This document shows, piece after piece, positions 27,901-35,439 of a DNA stretch of 64,000 bases; position 1 is the stretch's first letter; each line of letters starts with the position of its first letter. The translations under genes and the position numbers were made by a program. Below the pieces are notes generated by a model, which had not been told where the DNA came from, ran no database searches, and was given only the letters and a program-made list of their open reading frames with translations. The stretch covers positions 1 through 64,000 of the forward strand of contig NZ_JAGIZB010000018.1 in assembly GCF_017813395.1 (NCBI RefSeq), given 5' to 3'. The stretch comes from Pararoseomonas baculiformis (GTDB taxonomy: Bacteria > Pseudomonadota > Alphaproteobacteria > Acetobacterales > Acetobacteraceae).

Positions 27901-28466
27901 TGGGCGTTCGCCTCCTGCAGCGCCTGGGCGCGGCGGAGAAGATTGCTCTCGGCCTGCGTGGCCATGCCGGCGGCCTCGGCCCGGCGGGCGAGGCTCCGCA
28001 GCCGGCGGAGCTCGGTCACGTCCACCGTGTATTGCAGGACGAGCGCGACCTGCCCGTCCGGGCCCGGCAGCGGCGTATGGGTGGCGCTCCAGTAGCGTTC
28101 CTCGAACCCGCTCCCATCCGGCAGGGGGATGTCGTAGCGGATGAGCGGCAGGTGGTCCCGCTCCCCCGTCTCCAACACGCGCCGCAGCGAGGCGCGGAGA
28201 AGACGGTGGCTCTCCGAATCCGGGTCGCTCGGAAAAGCCTCGAAGATGTTGCGCCCGAGGATGTCCTCCCGGTGGCGCATCGTGGCGCGGAGATAGGCCT
28301 CGTTCATCTCCCTGATGACGAGGTCCGGATCCATCAGCACGTAGGGATTCGGCGATACACCGAACAGCGCCCTGAAATCGGTCAGGGGCACCGGGCCGCC
28401 CATGGGTTCGCGCCGGCCGGTGCCCCTGATCGATGCCAGGGCGCTGTCTGGAATGGAATTGTCCAA
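24954..28466 (-). CDS. Hybrid sensor histidine kinase with PAS, GAF and two receiver domains
   Basis: A 1170-aa multidomain kinase without membrane helices, so probably cytoplasmic. In order: PAS (about 30-155), PAS (195-315), PAS (320-442), GAF (450-620), coiled coil (620-668), HisKA with the phosphorylated His679 in GGVAHDFNNLL, HATPase with N-box NALLNLAINARDA and G-boxes DTGCGM and GSGLGLSMVYG (750-895), receiver 1 with Asp969 (FTDVVMPG) and receiver 2 with Asp1106 (VTDLGLPG). Two receivers in tandem suggest branching or a phosphate sink. No separate response regulator adjoins it. The frame opens at TTG 28466; ATG 28403 is an alternative with the same domains. The signal is unknown. Confidence 0.93.
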   Translation of the reverse strand: MDNSIPDSALASIRGTGRREPMGGPVPLTDFRALFGVSPNPYVLMDPDLVIREMNEAYLRATMRHREDILGRNIFEAFPSDPDSESHRLLRASLRRVLETGERDHLPLIRYDIPLPDGSGFEERYWSATHTPLPGPDGQVALVLQYTVDVTELRRLRSLARRAEAAGMATQAESNLLRRAQALQEANAQIDAERRRLRALFEQAPGFMALLEGPEHRFAMANAAYLRLVGDRPVLGRSVADALPEMVGQGFVRLLGQVWRTGEPFMGRQHPIQLMPSPDREPEERFVDFVYQPILQDGAVTGIFVQGHDVTGQKRAVDALRESEDRFRLVAERAPVKLWMSTPSGSCIYLNRAQRAFWGVGEEEVEQFDWFSTLHLEDVETLAGPWRAAMRDHTPFQTEARFRRHDGEWRILRTEAQPRFGAGGEFLGMIGVNVDVTGIRHAEEALRREKHALEVLNRSGTAIAAELELDRVVQTVTDAGVELSGAAFGAFFYNVLDERGGSYMLYALSGVPRSAFERFPMPRATAVFEPTFKGAGVIRSDDILADPRYGKNAPFMGMPEGHLPVRSYLAIPVISRSGEVLGGLFFGHPEPDRFRAEHEKVILGIAGQAAVAIDNARLFQSSQRELRHRRRAEDQLRQLNETLEARVAAEIAERRQAEAALEQAQKMESIGKLTGGVAHDFNNLLQVVSGNLQLLSRDVAGNERAERRLASAMAGVARGAKLAAQLLAFGRRQALEPKVLNPGRLILCMEEMLRRTIGEAIEIETVIAGGLWNALVDPTQVENALLNLAINARDAMEGTGRLTIEAGNAVIDEAYARAHPEVQAGEYVMIAVTDTGCGMPPAVQAMVFEPFFSTKPEGKGSGLGLSMVYGFVKQSGGHVKIYSEVGQGTTVKLYLPRAMAAEEAVAPPEAGPVTGGTETILVAEDDEAVRGTVVEMLAELGYRVLKAHDAASALAVIESGIPIDLLFTDVVMPGPLKSPELARRARQLMPGLGVLFTSGYTENAIVHGGRLDAGVELLSKPYTREALARKLRHVLANGAQRATAAPVRLPHASAPCRLLLVEDDPLIRTTTAEMLRAQGHEVAEAGSAEAAMVHLRAHGADVVVTDLGLPGLSGGAFAQEVRAAWPGMGIVFATGREVAPQDALEGAVLLRKPYDAAGLAAALRDARRQP

Positions 28467-28548
28467 GGCGGATACCAGAGTGGAACGCGTGGCATATAGG
28501 GGCAGCCCTGCCCCCGCGCCAACCGCCTCCGCCTCGTCCTCCGCCTTT

Positions 28549-30048
28549 CTAACGCGCCGCGCGCGCGCGCCACGCCCCCCAGAGCCGCGGCCCGGACAGG
28601 GCCAGCACCGCCACCAGCAGGATCCCCAGCGAGATCGGGCGGGTGACGAAGGTGCTCCAGTCGCCCTGGCTGATGGTCAGCGCCTGGCGCAGCGCCTGCT
28701 CCGCCATCGGCCCCAGGATCATCCCGATCACCACCGGCGCGGTCGGAAAGTCGAAGCGCCGCATGAACATGGCGATGATGCCGATGCCGTAGAGCAGCAC
28801 GAGATCGGTCACCGAGTTGCTGATCCCGTAGGTGCCGATCGTCGCGAAGACGAGGATGCCGGCATAGAGCTGCGGCGTCGGGATCTTCAGGATGCGCGCC
28901 CAGAGCCCGACCAGGGGCAGGTTGAGCACCACCAGCATGACATTGGCGATGTAGAGGCTGGCGATCAGCGTCCAGACCAGCACCGGCTGCTGCGTGAAGA
29001 GCAACGGCCCGGGCTGGATGCCATAGGACTGGAAGGCCGAGAGCATGATGGCCGCCGTGGCCGATGTGGGCAGGCCCAGCGTGAGCATCGGCACCAGCAC
29101 GCCCGCCGCCGCCGCGTTGTTCGCCGCCTCCGGCCCCGCCACGCCCTCGATCGCGCCGGTGGTGCCGAATTCCCCGGCATGCTCTGGCTTCACCAGCTTC
29201 CGCTCGGCGTAATAGCTCAGCATGGTCGGCATCTCGGTGCCGCCCGCCGGCAGCACGCCGAAAGGAAAGCCGAGGAAGGAGCCGCGCAGCCAGGGACCGA
29301 TGGAGCGGCGCCAGTCGCCCGCGCTCATCCAGAGCCGCCCGACCGGCCGCACCTCCTGGTTGCCCTCCACATGCCGCCAGGCCAGATGCAGCGTCTCGCC
29401 CACGGCGAAAAGCGCCACGGCCACCAGCACCACATTCACCCCATCCAGCAATTCGGGGATGCCGAAGGTCAGGCGCGGCTGTCCCGTCTGCAGGTCGATG
29501 CCCACGAGCCCCAGCATCAGCCCGAAGCCAAGGGAGGTGAGGCCGCGCAGCGCCGACCCGCCCAGCACCGCCGAAACGGTGACGAAGCAGAGCAGCATGA
29601 GGGAGAAATACTCAGCCGGGCCGAGCTTCAGCGCCACCTCCACCACCAGCGGCCCGACGAAGGAAATGCCGAGGGTACCGACCGTTCCGGCAACGAAGGA
29701 CCCGATCGCCGCCGTAACCAGCGCGGGCCCGGCGCGGCCATGCCGGGCCATCTTCGCGCCTTCCAGCGCGGTGATGATCGAACCCGATTCACCCGGCGTG
29801 TTCAGCAGGATGGAGGTGGTGGAGCCACCATACATCGCGCCGTAGAACACCCCGCAGAACAGGATGAAGGCGCCGGTCGCCTCCACCTGGAAGGTCACGG
29901 GCAGCAGCAGCGCGATGGTCAGCGCCGGGCCGAGCCCGGGCAGCACGCCGATCGCGGTGCCCAGGAAGCAGCCCAGCAACGCCCATCCGAGATTGATGGG
30001 CGTGAGCGCGTTGCCGAAGCCCATGGCAAGGCCAGAGATCGCGTCCAT
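28549..30048 (-). CDS. tctA: Tripartite tricarboxylate transporter permease, TctA family
   Basis: The large membrane subunit (499 aa, about 12 helices) of a tripartite tricarboxylate transporter. The family signature lies near the N-terminus, [18 protein letters not shown], followed by [20 protein letters not shown] and [10 protein letters not shown]. It would use the ion gradient to take up a carboxylate delivered by the receptor. Its ATG overlaps the tctB stop (ATGA), so the two permease parts are made together. The receptor gene lies upstream, separated by a hairpin. Confidence 0.95.
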   Translation of the reverse strand: MDAISGLAMGFGNALTPINLGWALLGCFLGTAIGVLPGLGPALTIALLLPVTFQVEATGAFILFCGVFYGAMYGGSTTSILLNTPGESGSIITALEGAKMARHGRAGPALVTAAIGSFVAGTVGTLGISFVGPLVVEVALKLGPAEYFSLMLLCFVTVSAVLGGSALRGLTSLGFGLMLGLVGIDLQTGQPRLTFGIPELLDGVNVVLVAVALFAVGETLHLAWRHVEGNQEVRPVGRLWMSAGDWRRSIGPWLRGSFLGFPFGVLPAGGTEMPTMLSYYAERKLVKPEHAGEFGTTGAIEGVAGPEAANNAAAAGVLVPMLTLGLPTSATAAIMLSAFQSYGIQPGPLLFTQQPVLVWTLIASLYIANVMLVVLNLPLVGLWARILKIPTPQLYAGILVFATIGTYGISNSVTDLVLLYGIGIIAMFMRRFDFPTAPVVIGMILGPMAEQALRQALTISQGDWSTFVTRPISLGILLVAVLALSGPRLWGAWRARAAR

Positions 30049-30545
30049 CAGAGAAGTCCCTCCAGAACGCCCGCGCCGATATTCACGCCCAGCAACCGCG
30101 AGAAGCCGAGATAGGCGCCCAGCGTCACGGCGATTCCGATCGCCAGATCCCGCACCGGCCGGCGGGAGCCGAAGGCGGCGCAGACCAGCACGTACTGGAT
30201 GGTGGCGGCGATGACGAAGCCGAGCCAGCCGATCAGCGCAACCTGCACCAGCAACCCCGCGCCGAGCAGCGCCAGCGCGCGCCAGTTGGTCGGCGGCGCC
30301 GCCATGGCCTCCTCGTTGTCGCGGCTCCAGCCGCCCCGCAGCGCCACGGCGGAAAGCCCGCCACCGAGCAGGACGAGGATCACCCCGACGAGATAGGGAA
30401 CCGCCTTGGCCCCCACCTGGGCATAGAGCGGGGAATCAGGGATGGCGCAGGCCGCGTAGAGCGTCAGCGCCCCGAGCAGCATGACGAAAAGGCCTACGGC
30501 CAGGTCGGCGCCCGGCGTGCCGGCGGGCGCGATGGGTTGCTTCAT
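30048..30545 (-). CDS. tctB: Tripartite tricarboxylate transporter small permease, TctB family
   Basis: The 165-aa small membrane subunit shows the usual four helices: [61 protein letters not shown] and [22 protein letters not shown] 30545 (MKQPIAP) was chosen over an upstream in-frame ATG because the N-terminus then matches the family. It lies between the receptor gene and tctA. Confidence 0.9.
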   Translation of the reverse strand: MKQPIAPAGTPGADLAVGLFVMLLGALTLYAACAIPDSPLYAQVGAKAVPYLVGVILVLLGGGLSAVALRGGWSRDNEEAMAAPPTNWRALALLGAGLLVQVALIGWLGFVIAATIQYVLVCAAFGSRRPVRDLAIGIAVTLGAYLGFSRLLGVNIGAGVLEGLL

Positions 30546-30629
30546 GGAGGTTCCGTTCCCTGGCCCGCCCGGCATTCACCCCGGCAGCCCCGATCCGTGA
30601 ATGGCATGGGCCCGGGGCCACGGGAAGCG

Positions 30630-30661
30630 GCGGGCGCGTGAAGCCTTCTCCACGCGCCCGC
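30630..30661 (-). promoter_or_regulatory. Strong hairpin between tctC and tctB
   Basis: An 11-bp perfect stem (GCGGGCGCGTG with CACGCGCCCGC, 10-base loop) begins 8 bases past the tctC stop. It has no T-tract. The position suits an mRNA-stabilising or attenuating hairpin that lets the receptor be made in excess over the permease. Confidence 0.65.
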
Positions 30662-30669
30662 TGGCGGCC

Positions 30670-31647
30670 TCAGGCCAGGCCGATCTCCTTGAGCACGGCG
30701 GTGGTCGCCTCGATGTCACGCTTCAGGAACTCATCGAAGCCCTCGCCCGCCAGGAAGGCGTTCTCCCAGCCGCGCGTCTCCAGCAGCTGCTTCCAGGCGG
30801 GCAGGGCGTTCAGCTCGGTCGCGAAGCGGATGTGGTTGGCCCGGGCATCGGCGCTGATGCCCGGCGGCGCGAACAGGCCGCGCCAGTTGCCCAGCACGAT
30901 GTCGATCCCGCTCTCCTTCAGCGTCGGCGCCTGCGGGTCGATCCGCTGCTCGCCGCTGGTGGCCAGCACGCGCATCCGGCCCGCCTTGATCTGCTCGGCG
31001 AACTCCGAATAGCCGGAGATGCCGGCCTTCACCTGGCCACCCAGGATGGCCGCCTGGGCCGGCCCGCCGCCGGCGAAGGCGACATAGGAGGCCTCGCGCG
31101 CATTGCGCCCGAGGGACTTGATCATCAGCCCCAGCAGGATGTGGTCGATGCCGCCCGCCGAGCCGCCACCCACGGCGACCGTCCCCGGATTGGCCTTCAG
31201 CGCATCCATCAGGCCCTTGATGTCGCGGATTTCGGAATTGGCCGGCACCACCACGGCCAGGGTCTCCTCCGTCAGCCGCGCGATGGGCGTGACGTCGCGG
31301 ATGCCAACCGGGCTCTTGTTGGTCAGGGTGGCCCCGACCATCACGGCCCCGGCCACCATCAGCGCATCCGGCCGCCCGCGGCGCTGCGCCACGAAGCGCG
31401 GCAGCCCCACCGCGCCGCCGGCCCCGCCCACATTCTCGAACTGCATGGAGCCGACCAGCCCGGCCTGGCGGGCCACCTGCTCGATGGCGCGGCCCAGCCC
31501 GTCCCACCCGCCGCCAGGCGCCGCGGGGATGAACATGTTCAGGCTGGAATAGCGCTGGCTGCCCTGTGCCCGGGCGGCGGCACCCAGGAAAGGCAGGGCG
31601 GCGGCGCCGGCCAGGATCTGGCGGCGGCCGGGTGTGAAACGCGTCAT
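30670..31647 (-). CDS. tctC: Tripartite tricarboxylate transporter receptor, TctC/Bug family
   Basis: A 325-aa periplasmic receptor that binds carboxylates and hands them to TctAB. The leader MTRFTPGRRQILAGAAALPF has a twin-arginine-like RRQIL and ends AAARA. The mature part has FIPAAPGGGWDGLGR and FENVGGAGGAVGLP, with the Bug-family loops that grip the ligand, and GGQVKAGISGYSEF. ATG 31647 is selected because GGGAGGA lies 10 bases upstream. It is the promoter-proximal gene of tctCBA. The ligand is not predictable. Confidence 0.93.
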   Translation of the reverse strand: MTRFTPGRRQILAGAAALPFLGAAARAQGSQRYSSLNMFIPAAPGGGWDGLGRAIEQVARQAGLVGSMQFENVGGAGGAVGLPRFVAQRRGRPDALMVAGAVMVGATLTNKSPVGIRDVTPIARLTEETLAVVVPANSEIRDIKGLMDALKANPGTVAVGGGSAGGIDHILLGLMIKSLGRNAREASYVAFAGGGPAQAAILGGQVKAGISGYSEFAEQIKAGRMRVLATSGEQRIDPQAPTLKESGIDIVLGNWRGLFAPPGISADARANHIRFATELNALPAWKQLLETRGWENAFLAGEGFDEFLKRDIEATTAVLKEIGLA

Positions 31648-31916
31648 GGCAATCGGTCCTCCCATGGACATTGCCCGTATCCTATCCGCGATCTGCCCGC
31701 CGCAGAATCCGGCACGGCATGGAATCCGCGACCCGCCGCGTGAAACCCGCGTCATGCCTCCTGGCTGCCCCACGCACTCTCGCGCCGCCGTGAAGGGTGG
31801 AACGTCGGGCAGAATGGCACCTGTGTCTTTCCTGCAATTGCGCCGTGGCTTTCATGCGACGATCCTGCCGCGAGCCCTCCGGACGGCCCGGCGGGGCGCG
31901 GGATCGGGGCATCTGG

Positions 31917-33389
31917 ATGGGTTGGATCATCCCGAGGATCGGGGCGGCACTGGGCGCGGGGCTTGGATTTGCGGGCCTTCTGCTCGCGCCCATGCCAGCC
32001 CAGGCCCAGCCGCGCCCGAATCCCGAGCGCGAGGCGGTGGTGGCGAACGAGACCGGCCTGGCCGTCCGCGAGCTTTACATGGCCCCGGCCAGCGAAGCCG
32101 ACCCGGGCCCGGACCGGCTGGGCGCCGACACCCTCCCGCCCGGCGGCAGCTTCCGGGTCCGGCTGGGGCGGAACCAGCCCTGCTCCTGGTCCCTTCGCGC
32201 CATCCTGGCCGATGAGACCATGGAGGAACGGCGCAACGTCGATCTCTGCCGCAGCACGCGCGTCCTCCTCGGGGACAGTTCCGTCCCTGCCCGCGAGGCA
32301 TCCATCGTCAACGACACGGATCTGGACCTGCGGGAACTCTATGCCGCCCCGCCCGGCGCCGCCCGCGGCCCGGACCGGCTGGGGGCGGAGGTCGTTCCCT
32401 CCGGCCGCACCCACCGCCTGCGCCTCGGCCGCCGCCGGGACTGCCTCTTCGACATCACGGCGGTGATGATGGACGGCTCCGAGGTCTCTCGCCCGCGCGT
32501 GGATGTCTGCCGCACCCCCCGCGTCACCCTGGCTGATCCCAGCCATTCCTGGCGCGACGTGACCATCGCCAACCGCGCTGGCAGGCCGCTGCATGGCATG
32601 CATGTCGTCGCCGCCGGCCGCGGCGGGCCGCTCGACTCCGACGAGGGATGGAGCGTGGACCGCATGGGCGAGGAGCCCGCGCCCGATGGCAGCACCTTCC
32701 GCCTGCGCCTGCGCCTTCCGGGCTGCGAGGCCGATCTCCGCGCCGTCTATGAGGATGGCGCGGCGGAGGCGAAGCGCGGCGTGAACATCTGCACCACCAG
32801 CCCCGTGATCTTCGATGGCAGCGGCATCCCCCGCCCGCCCGAGCGCCCACTGACCATCGTGAACCGCCACGGCGCGCGGATTGACGAGATCTATGTCTCC
32901 TCCTCCTCGGAAGGAGACTGGGGGCCGGAACGCCTGCCCGGCGGGCTGGACCGGAACGAGAGCCGCATCCTCTCCGTGCCGGTGGACTGCGTGGCCGATA
33001 TCCGCGTCGTCTTCCCCACCGGCGGCGCGGAGGAGCGGCGCGAGGTGAATATATGCCAGGTCGCCGCCATCGCGGTCCGCCCGGGCTGGACCATCGCCCA
33101 GCGCCTGGACGAGGGCGAGGAGGAGGATGACGGCCCACGGCCCGGCAGCGTCCGCCTGCGCAACACGGCCCGCCTGCCCATTATCGAGCTCTATATCGAC
33201 CCGCCCAATGCCCCGCAGGGCGTGGACCGGCTGGGCGCCACCGTCCTTGGCGCCAATGAAACCCTGGATGTCGCCCCGCCCGATGGCGGCACCTGCCCCG
33301 CCCGCCTCACCGCCGTCTTCCGGGATGGGCGGGAGGTGACTCGCGACCCGATCGATCTCTGCGCCGGGATCGAGGTGCCCCTGCCATGA
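31917..33389 (+). CDS. Secreted protein with five cysteine-pair repeat units
   Basis: This 490-aa protein has a signal peptide ending APMPAQAQ. The mature part is five tandem units of about 85-95 residues, opening VVANETGLAVRELYMAP, SIVNDTDLDLRELYAAP, TIANRAGRPLHGMHVVA, TIVNRHGARIDEIYVSS and RLRNTARLPIIELYIDP. Each then has a DRLG-like turn, PCSWSLRAIL, DCLFDITAVM, GCEADLRAVY, DCVADIRVVF or TCPARLTAVF, and closes with (V/I)-D/N-(V/L/I)-C. Exactly two Cys per unit implies one disulfide each. It is the long relative of the two-unit protein at 6467-7090. An acidic linker (EGEEEDD) precedes unit five. ATG 31917 is chosen for the signal peptide. The stop overlaps the next gene (ATGA). Confidence 0.85.
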   Translation: MGWIIPRIGAALGAGLGFAGLLLAPMPAQAQPRPNPEREAVVANETGLAVRELYMAPASEADPGPDRLGADTLPPGGSFRVRLGRNQPCSWSLRAILADETMEERRNVDLCRSTRVLLGDSSVPAREASIVNDTDLDLRELYAAPPGAARGPDRLGAEVVPSGRTHRLRLGRRRDCLFDITAVMMDGSEVSRPRVDVCRTPRVTLADPSHSWRDVTIANRAGRPLHGMHVVAAGRGGPLDSDEGWSVDRMGEEPAPDGSTFRLRLRLPGCEADLRAVYEDGAAEAKRGVNICTTSPVIFDGSGIPRPPERPLTIVNRHGARIDEIYVSSSSEGDWGPERLPGGLDRNESRILSVPVDCVADIRVVFPTGGAEERREVNICQVAAIAVRPGWTIAQRLDEGEEEDDGPRPGSVRLRNTARLPIIELYIDPPNAPQGVDRLGATVLGANETLDVAPPDGGTCPARLTAVFRDGREVTRDPIDLCAGIEVPLP

Positions 33390-34285
33390 TCCGCCCCCTC
33401 CGCCAGTTCCTCGCCCAGTTCCTCACCGGCCTGGCCTTGCTGGCCGCCCCCGGCCTCGCCCAGGCCCAGGCCCAGGCCCAGACTACGGCCCCGGTCCCTG
33501 CGCCTGAAGTGCCCGTCGCCGCCCCGCTGCGCGGTGCCTGGTTCCAGGGCGAATGCGCCAGTCCCTCGGCCATGCTGGCCCTTTCCGCCCGCGGCGCCGC
33601 CCGGGTGCCGTCCAGCGGCGCCGGGCGGCTGCTGCGCTTCACCGAGGCGCGTGGGATGGAGGGCGGCTGGATCGTCGCCACGGCCCGCGGCCCCGAAGCC
33701 CCGCGCCTGATGCTCCGCGCCGCAGGGGAGGCGCTGGAAACCGCGGAGCCCTCGAACAAGACCCGGGACGACCGGCTGCCCGGCGATGTCCCCATCCTGT
33801 CCTGGCGCCGCTGCCCCACCACGCCCCTGTCCTTCGCCGCCCAGGGCGAGGGCATCGCCTTCCTCGGCGCGGTGGAGGCGCTGGAGGCGGCCTGCGGCCC
33901 CGGTACGGGCAGCGTGGCGGAATGCGCCGCCACCCTCATCCGCACCGGCGATGTCTCGGGCGACAACATGCTCGGCACGGCCGAGCTGGCCCGGCTGTTC
34001 CGCGGCGCCACCTGGCTGCTCTCGATGCAGAGCGAGGCCTCGCCGGAAGTCTCGGGCCTCACCAACACCGCCGGGGCCATGGGCGGGGTGCTGGCGGCCC
34101 GGGTGATGATGGAGAGCCTGGACTACGACGGCGATGGCCGCCTCTCCGCGCGCGAGCTTCTGCAGGACCGCGGCACGCTCGCCACGGCCGGCGAGGAACG
34201 CGGGCGGCCCCTGGCGCTGGAGCGCCTTTCGGAGGGCGCGGCCCTGCTGCGGGGGGTCGTCGAGGGGCTTCTCGGGAGCGAATGA
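33386..34285 (+). CDS. Secreted EF-hand-like protein
   Basis: A 299-aa exported protein: the signal peptide FLTGLALLAAPGLAQAQ is followed by a short AQAQAQ run. Two EF-hand-like loops are visible, DVSGDNMLGTAEL (degenerate) and DYDGDGRLSARELL (canonical DxDxDGxLSxxE), which should bind calcium. The first half (residues 45-150) is beta-rich and unrecognised, with a Cys pair (GECAS and RRCPTT). It starts inside the stop codon of the five-repeat protein, so the pair is probably co-produced and may interact outside the cytoplasm. Confidence 0.8.
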   Translation: MIRPLRQFLAQFLTGLALLAAPGLAQAQAQAQTTAPVPAPEVPVAAPLRGAWFQGECASPSAMLALSARGAARVPSSGAGRLLRFTEARGMEGGWIVATARGPEAPRLMLRAAGEALETAEPSNKTRDDRLPGDVPILSWRRCPTTPLSFAAQGEGIAFLGAVEALEAACGPGTGSVAECAATLIRTGDVSGDNMLGTAELARLFRGATWLLSMQSEASPEVSGLTNTAGAMGGVLAARVMMESLDYDGDGRLSARELLQDRGTLATAGEERGRPLALERLSEGAALLRGVVEGLLGSE

Positions 34286-34301
34286 GCCAGGGGGCGCCAG
34301 C

Positions 34302-34382
34302 ACTGTCCTAGCCGAAGCGCTGGGACAGTCCCCTCCGGATTCCTCCTGACTGTCCCTTCCCCGGCAGCCCCTACCTGGGACA
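34302..34382 (+). promoter_or_regulatory. Alternating inverted heptamers upstream of a Bug receptor
   Basis: ACTGTCC occurs at 34302-34308 and 34349-34355, with its complement GGACAGT between them at 34323-34329 and a partial GGGACA at 34377-34382. The middle copy can pair with either outer copy, giving mutually exclusive hairpins; alternatively these are half-sites for a regulator. It fills the 138-bp gap before the receptor gene. Confidence 0.5.
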
Positions 34383-34423
34383 CCCTGGCTTCAAACAGAA
34401 GACAAGCCAGGGAAACGTCCATC

Positions 34424-35398
34424 ATGCATCGCCGCACCCTTCTCGGCTCGGCCCTCGCCCTGCCGGCCCTTTCCGCCCATGCCCAGGGCACCGCCCAGGG
34501 CAACTGGCCCGAACGCGCCATCGCCCTGATCGAAGGCTATCCGCCGGGGGGCGTGACCGACCTCGCCTCCCGCGCCGTGGCCGAGCCCATGTCCCGCAAT
34601 CTCGGCGTGCCCGTGGTGGTGGAGAACCGCCCGGGCGCGGCGACCTCCGTCGCCGCCACCTATGCCGCCCGCGCCCGGCCCGACGGCTACACGCTGGTGA
34701 TGGGCACCACCACGCTCGCCATCAACCAGACCCTCCAGCCCAACCTGACCCCGAAGGAGCCGCTGAAGGAGCTGGAGCCGATCGGGATGGTGTTCCGCAC
34801 CCCCTTCATCCTGCATGTCCATCCCTCCGTGCCCGCCAGCAACACGGCGGAGCTGATCGCCCACTGCAAGGCCAATCCGGGCAAGGTGCTCTTCGGCTCC
34901 CCCGGCACCGGCTCGGTCAGCCATCTCTGCCTGGAAATGTTCCGCGCCCGCGCCGAGATCGACATCGTGCATGTCCCCTATCGCGGCGGGGCGCCCGCCG
35001 CGCTCGACCTGCGCCAAGGCCGCATCCATGTGGTGTTCCAGGCGATCCAGGAGGCCGCGACGACGCTGGCCGATGGCGGCACCAAGGGCCTGGCCACCAC
35101 CGCCAACGCGCCGCTGCCGAACTATCCGAACCTGCCGCCCGTCTCGAACACCCTGCCGGGCTTCGAGGTGTTCTTCTGGCAGGGCCTCTTCGCCCCCGCC
35201 GGAACGCCCGCCCCCGTCATCACCCGCGCCGCCACCGCCCTGCGCGCCGCGACCGAGGATTCCGCGCTGCGCGCCCGCCTGGCCGACCAGGGCGTGGAAC
35301 TCGTCTCCGGCAATGCCACGGCCCTGCGCGAGGCGCTGGTTGGCGACACGAAGAAGTGGGGCGACGTGATCCGCGAGGGCAACATCAAGCTCGAATAG
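34424..35398 (+). CDS. Bug/TctC-family periplasmic receptor
   Basis: A 324-aa solute receptor. The leader MHRRTLLGSALALPALSAHA ends in an AHA cleavage site, and carries HRR rather than a full twin-arginine motif. Family blocks include GYPPGGVTDLASRAVAEPMS, VVVENRPGAATSVAA and FGSPGTGSVSHL, followed by VHVPYRGGAPAALDL. No TctAB genes adjoin it, so it is an orphan receptor. It is 41 bases upstream of the HMG-CoA reductase gene on the same strand, which suggests that its ligand may be mevalonate, HMG or a related acid; this is inference from context only. Confidence 0.93.
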   Translation: MHRRTLLGSALALPALSAHAQGTAQGNWPERAIALIEGYPPGGVTDLASRAVAEPMSRNLGVPVVVENRPGAATSVAATYAARARPDGYTLVMGTTTLAINQTLQPNLTPKEPLKELEPIGMVFRTPFILHVHPSVPASNTAELIAHCKANPGKVLFGSPGTGSVSHLCLEMFRARAEIDIVHVPYRGGAPAALDLRQGRIHVVFQAIQEAATTLADGGTKGLATTANAPLPNYPNLPPVSNTLPGFEVFFWQGLFAPAGTPAPVITRAATALRAATEDSALRARLADQGVELVSGNATALREALVGDTKKWGDVIREGNIKLE

Positions 35399-35439
35399 CG
35401 CCGGCCGAAGCCCCTTCCCGCCCACACCCGGACAAGACC

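Noticed and set aside
24924-28499. A 1191-codon open frame on the plus strand
   Set aside because: It is antisense to the histidine kinase, whose PAS, GAF, HisKA, HATPase and receiver motifs are all intact on the minus strand. Long antisense frames are common at this GC content, and this one shows no motif.
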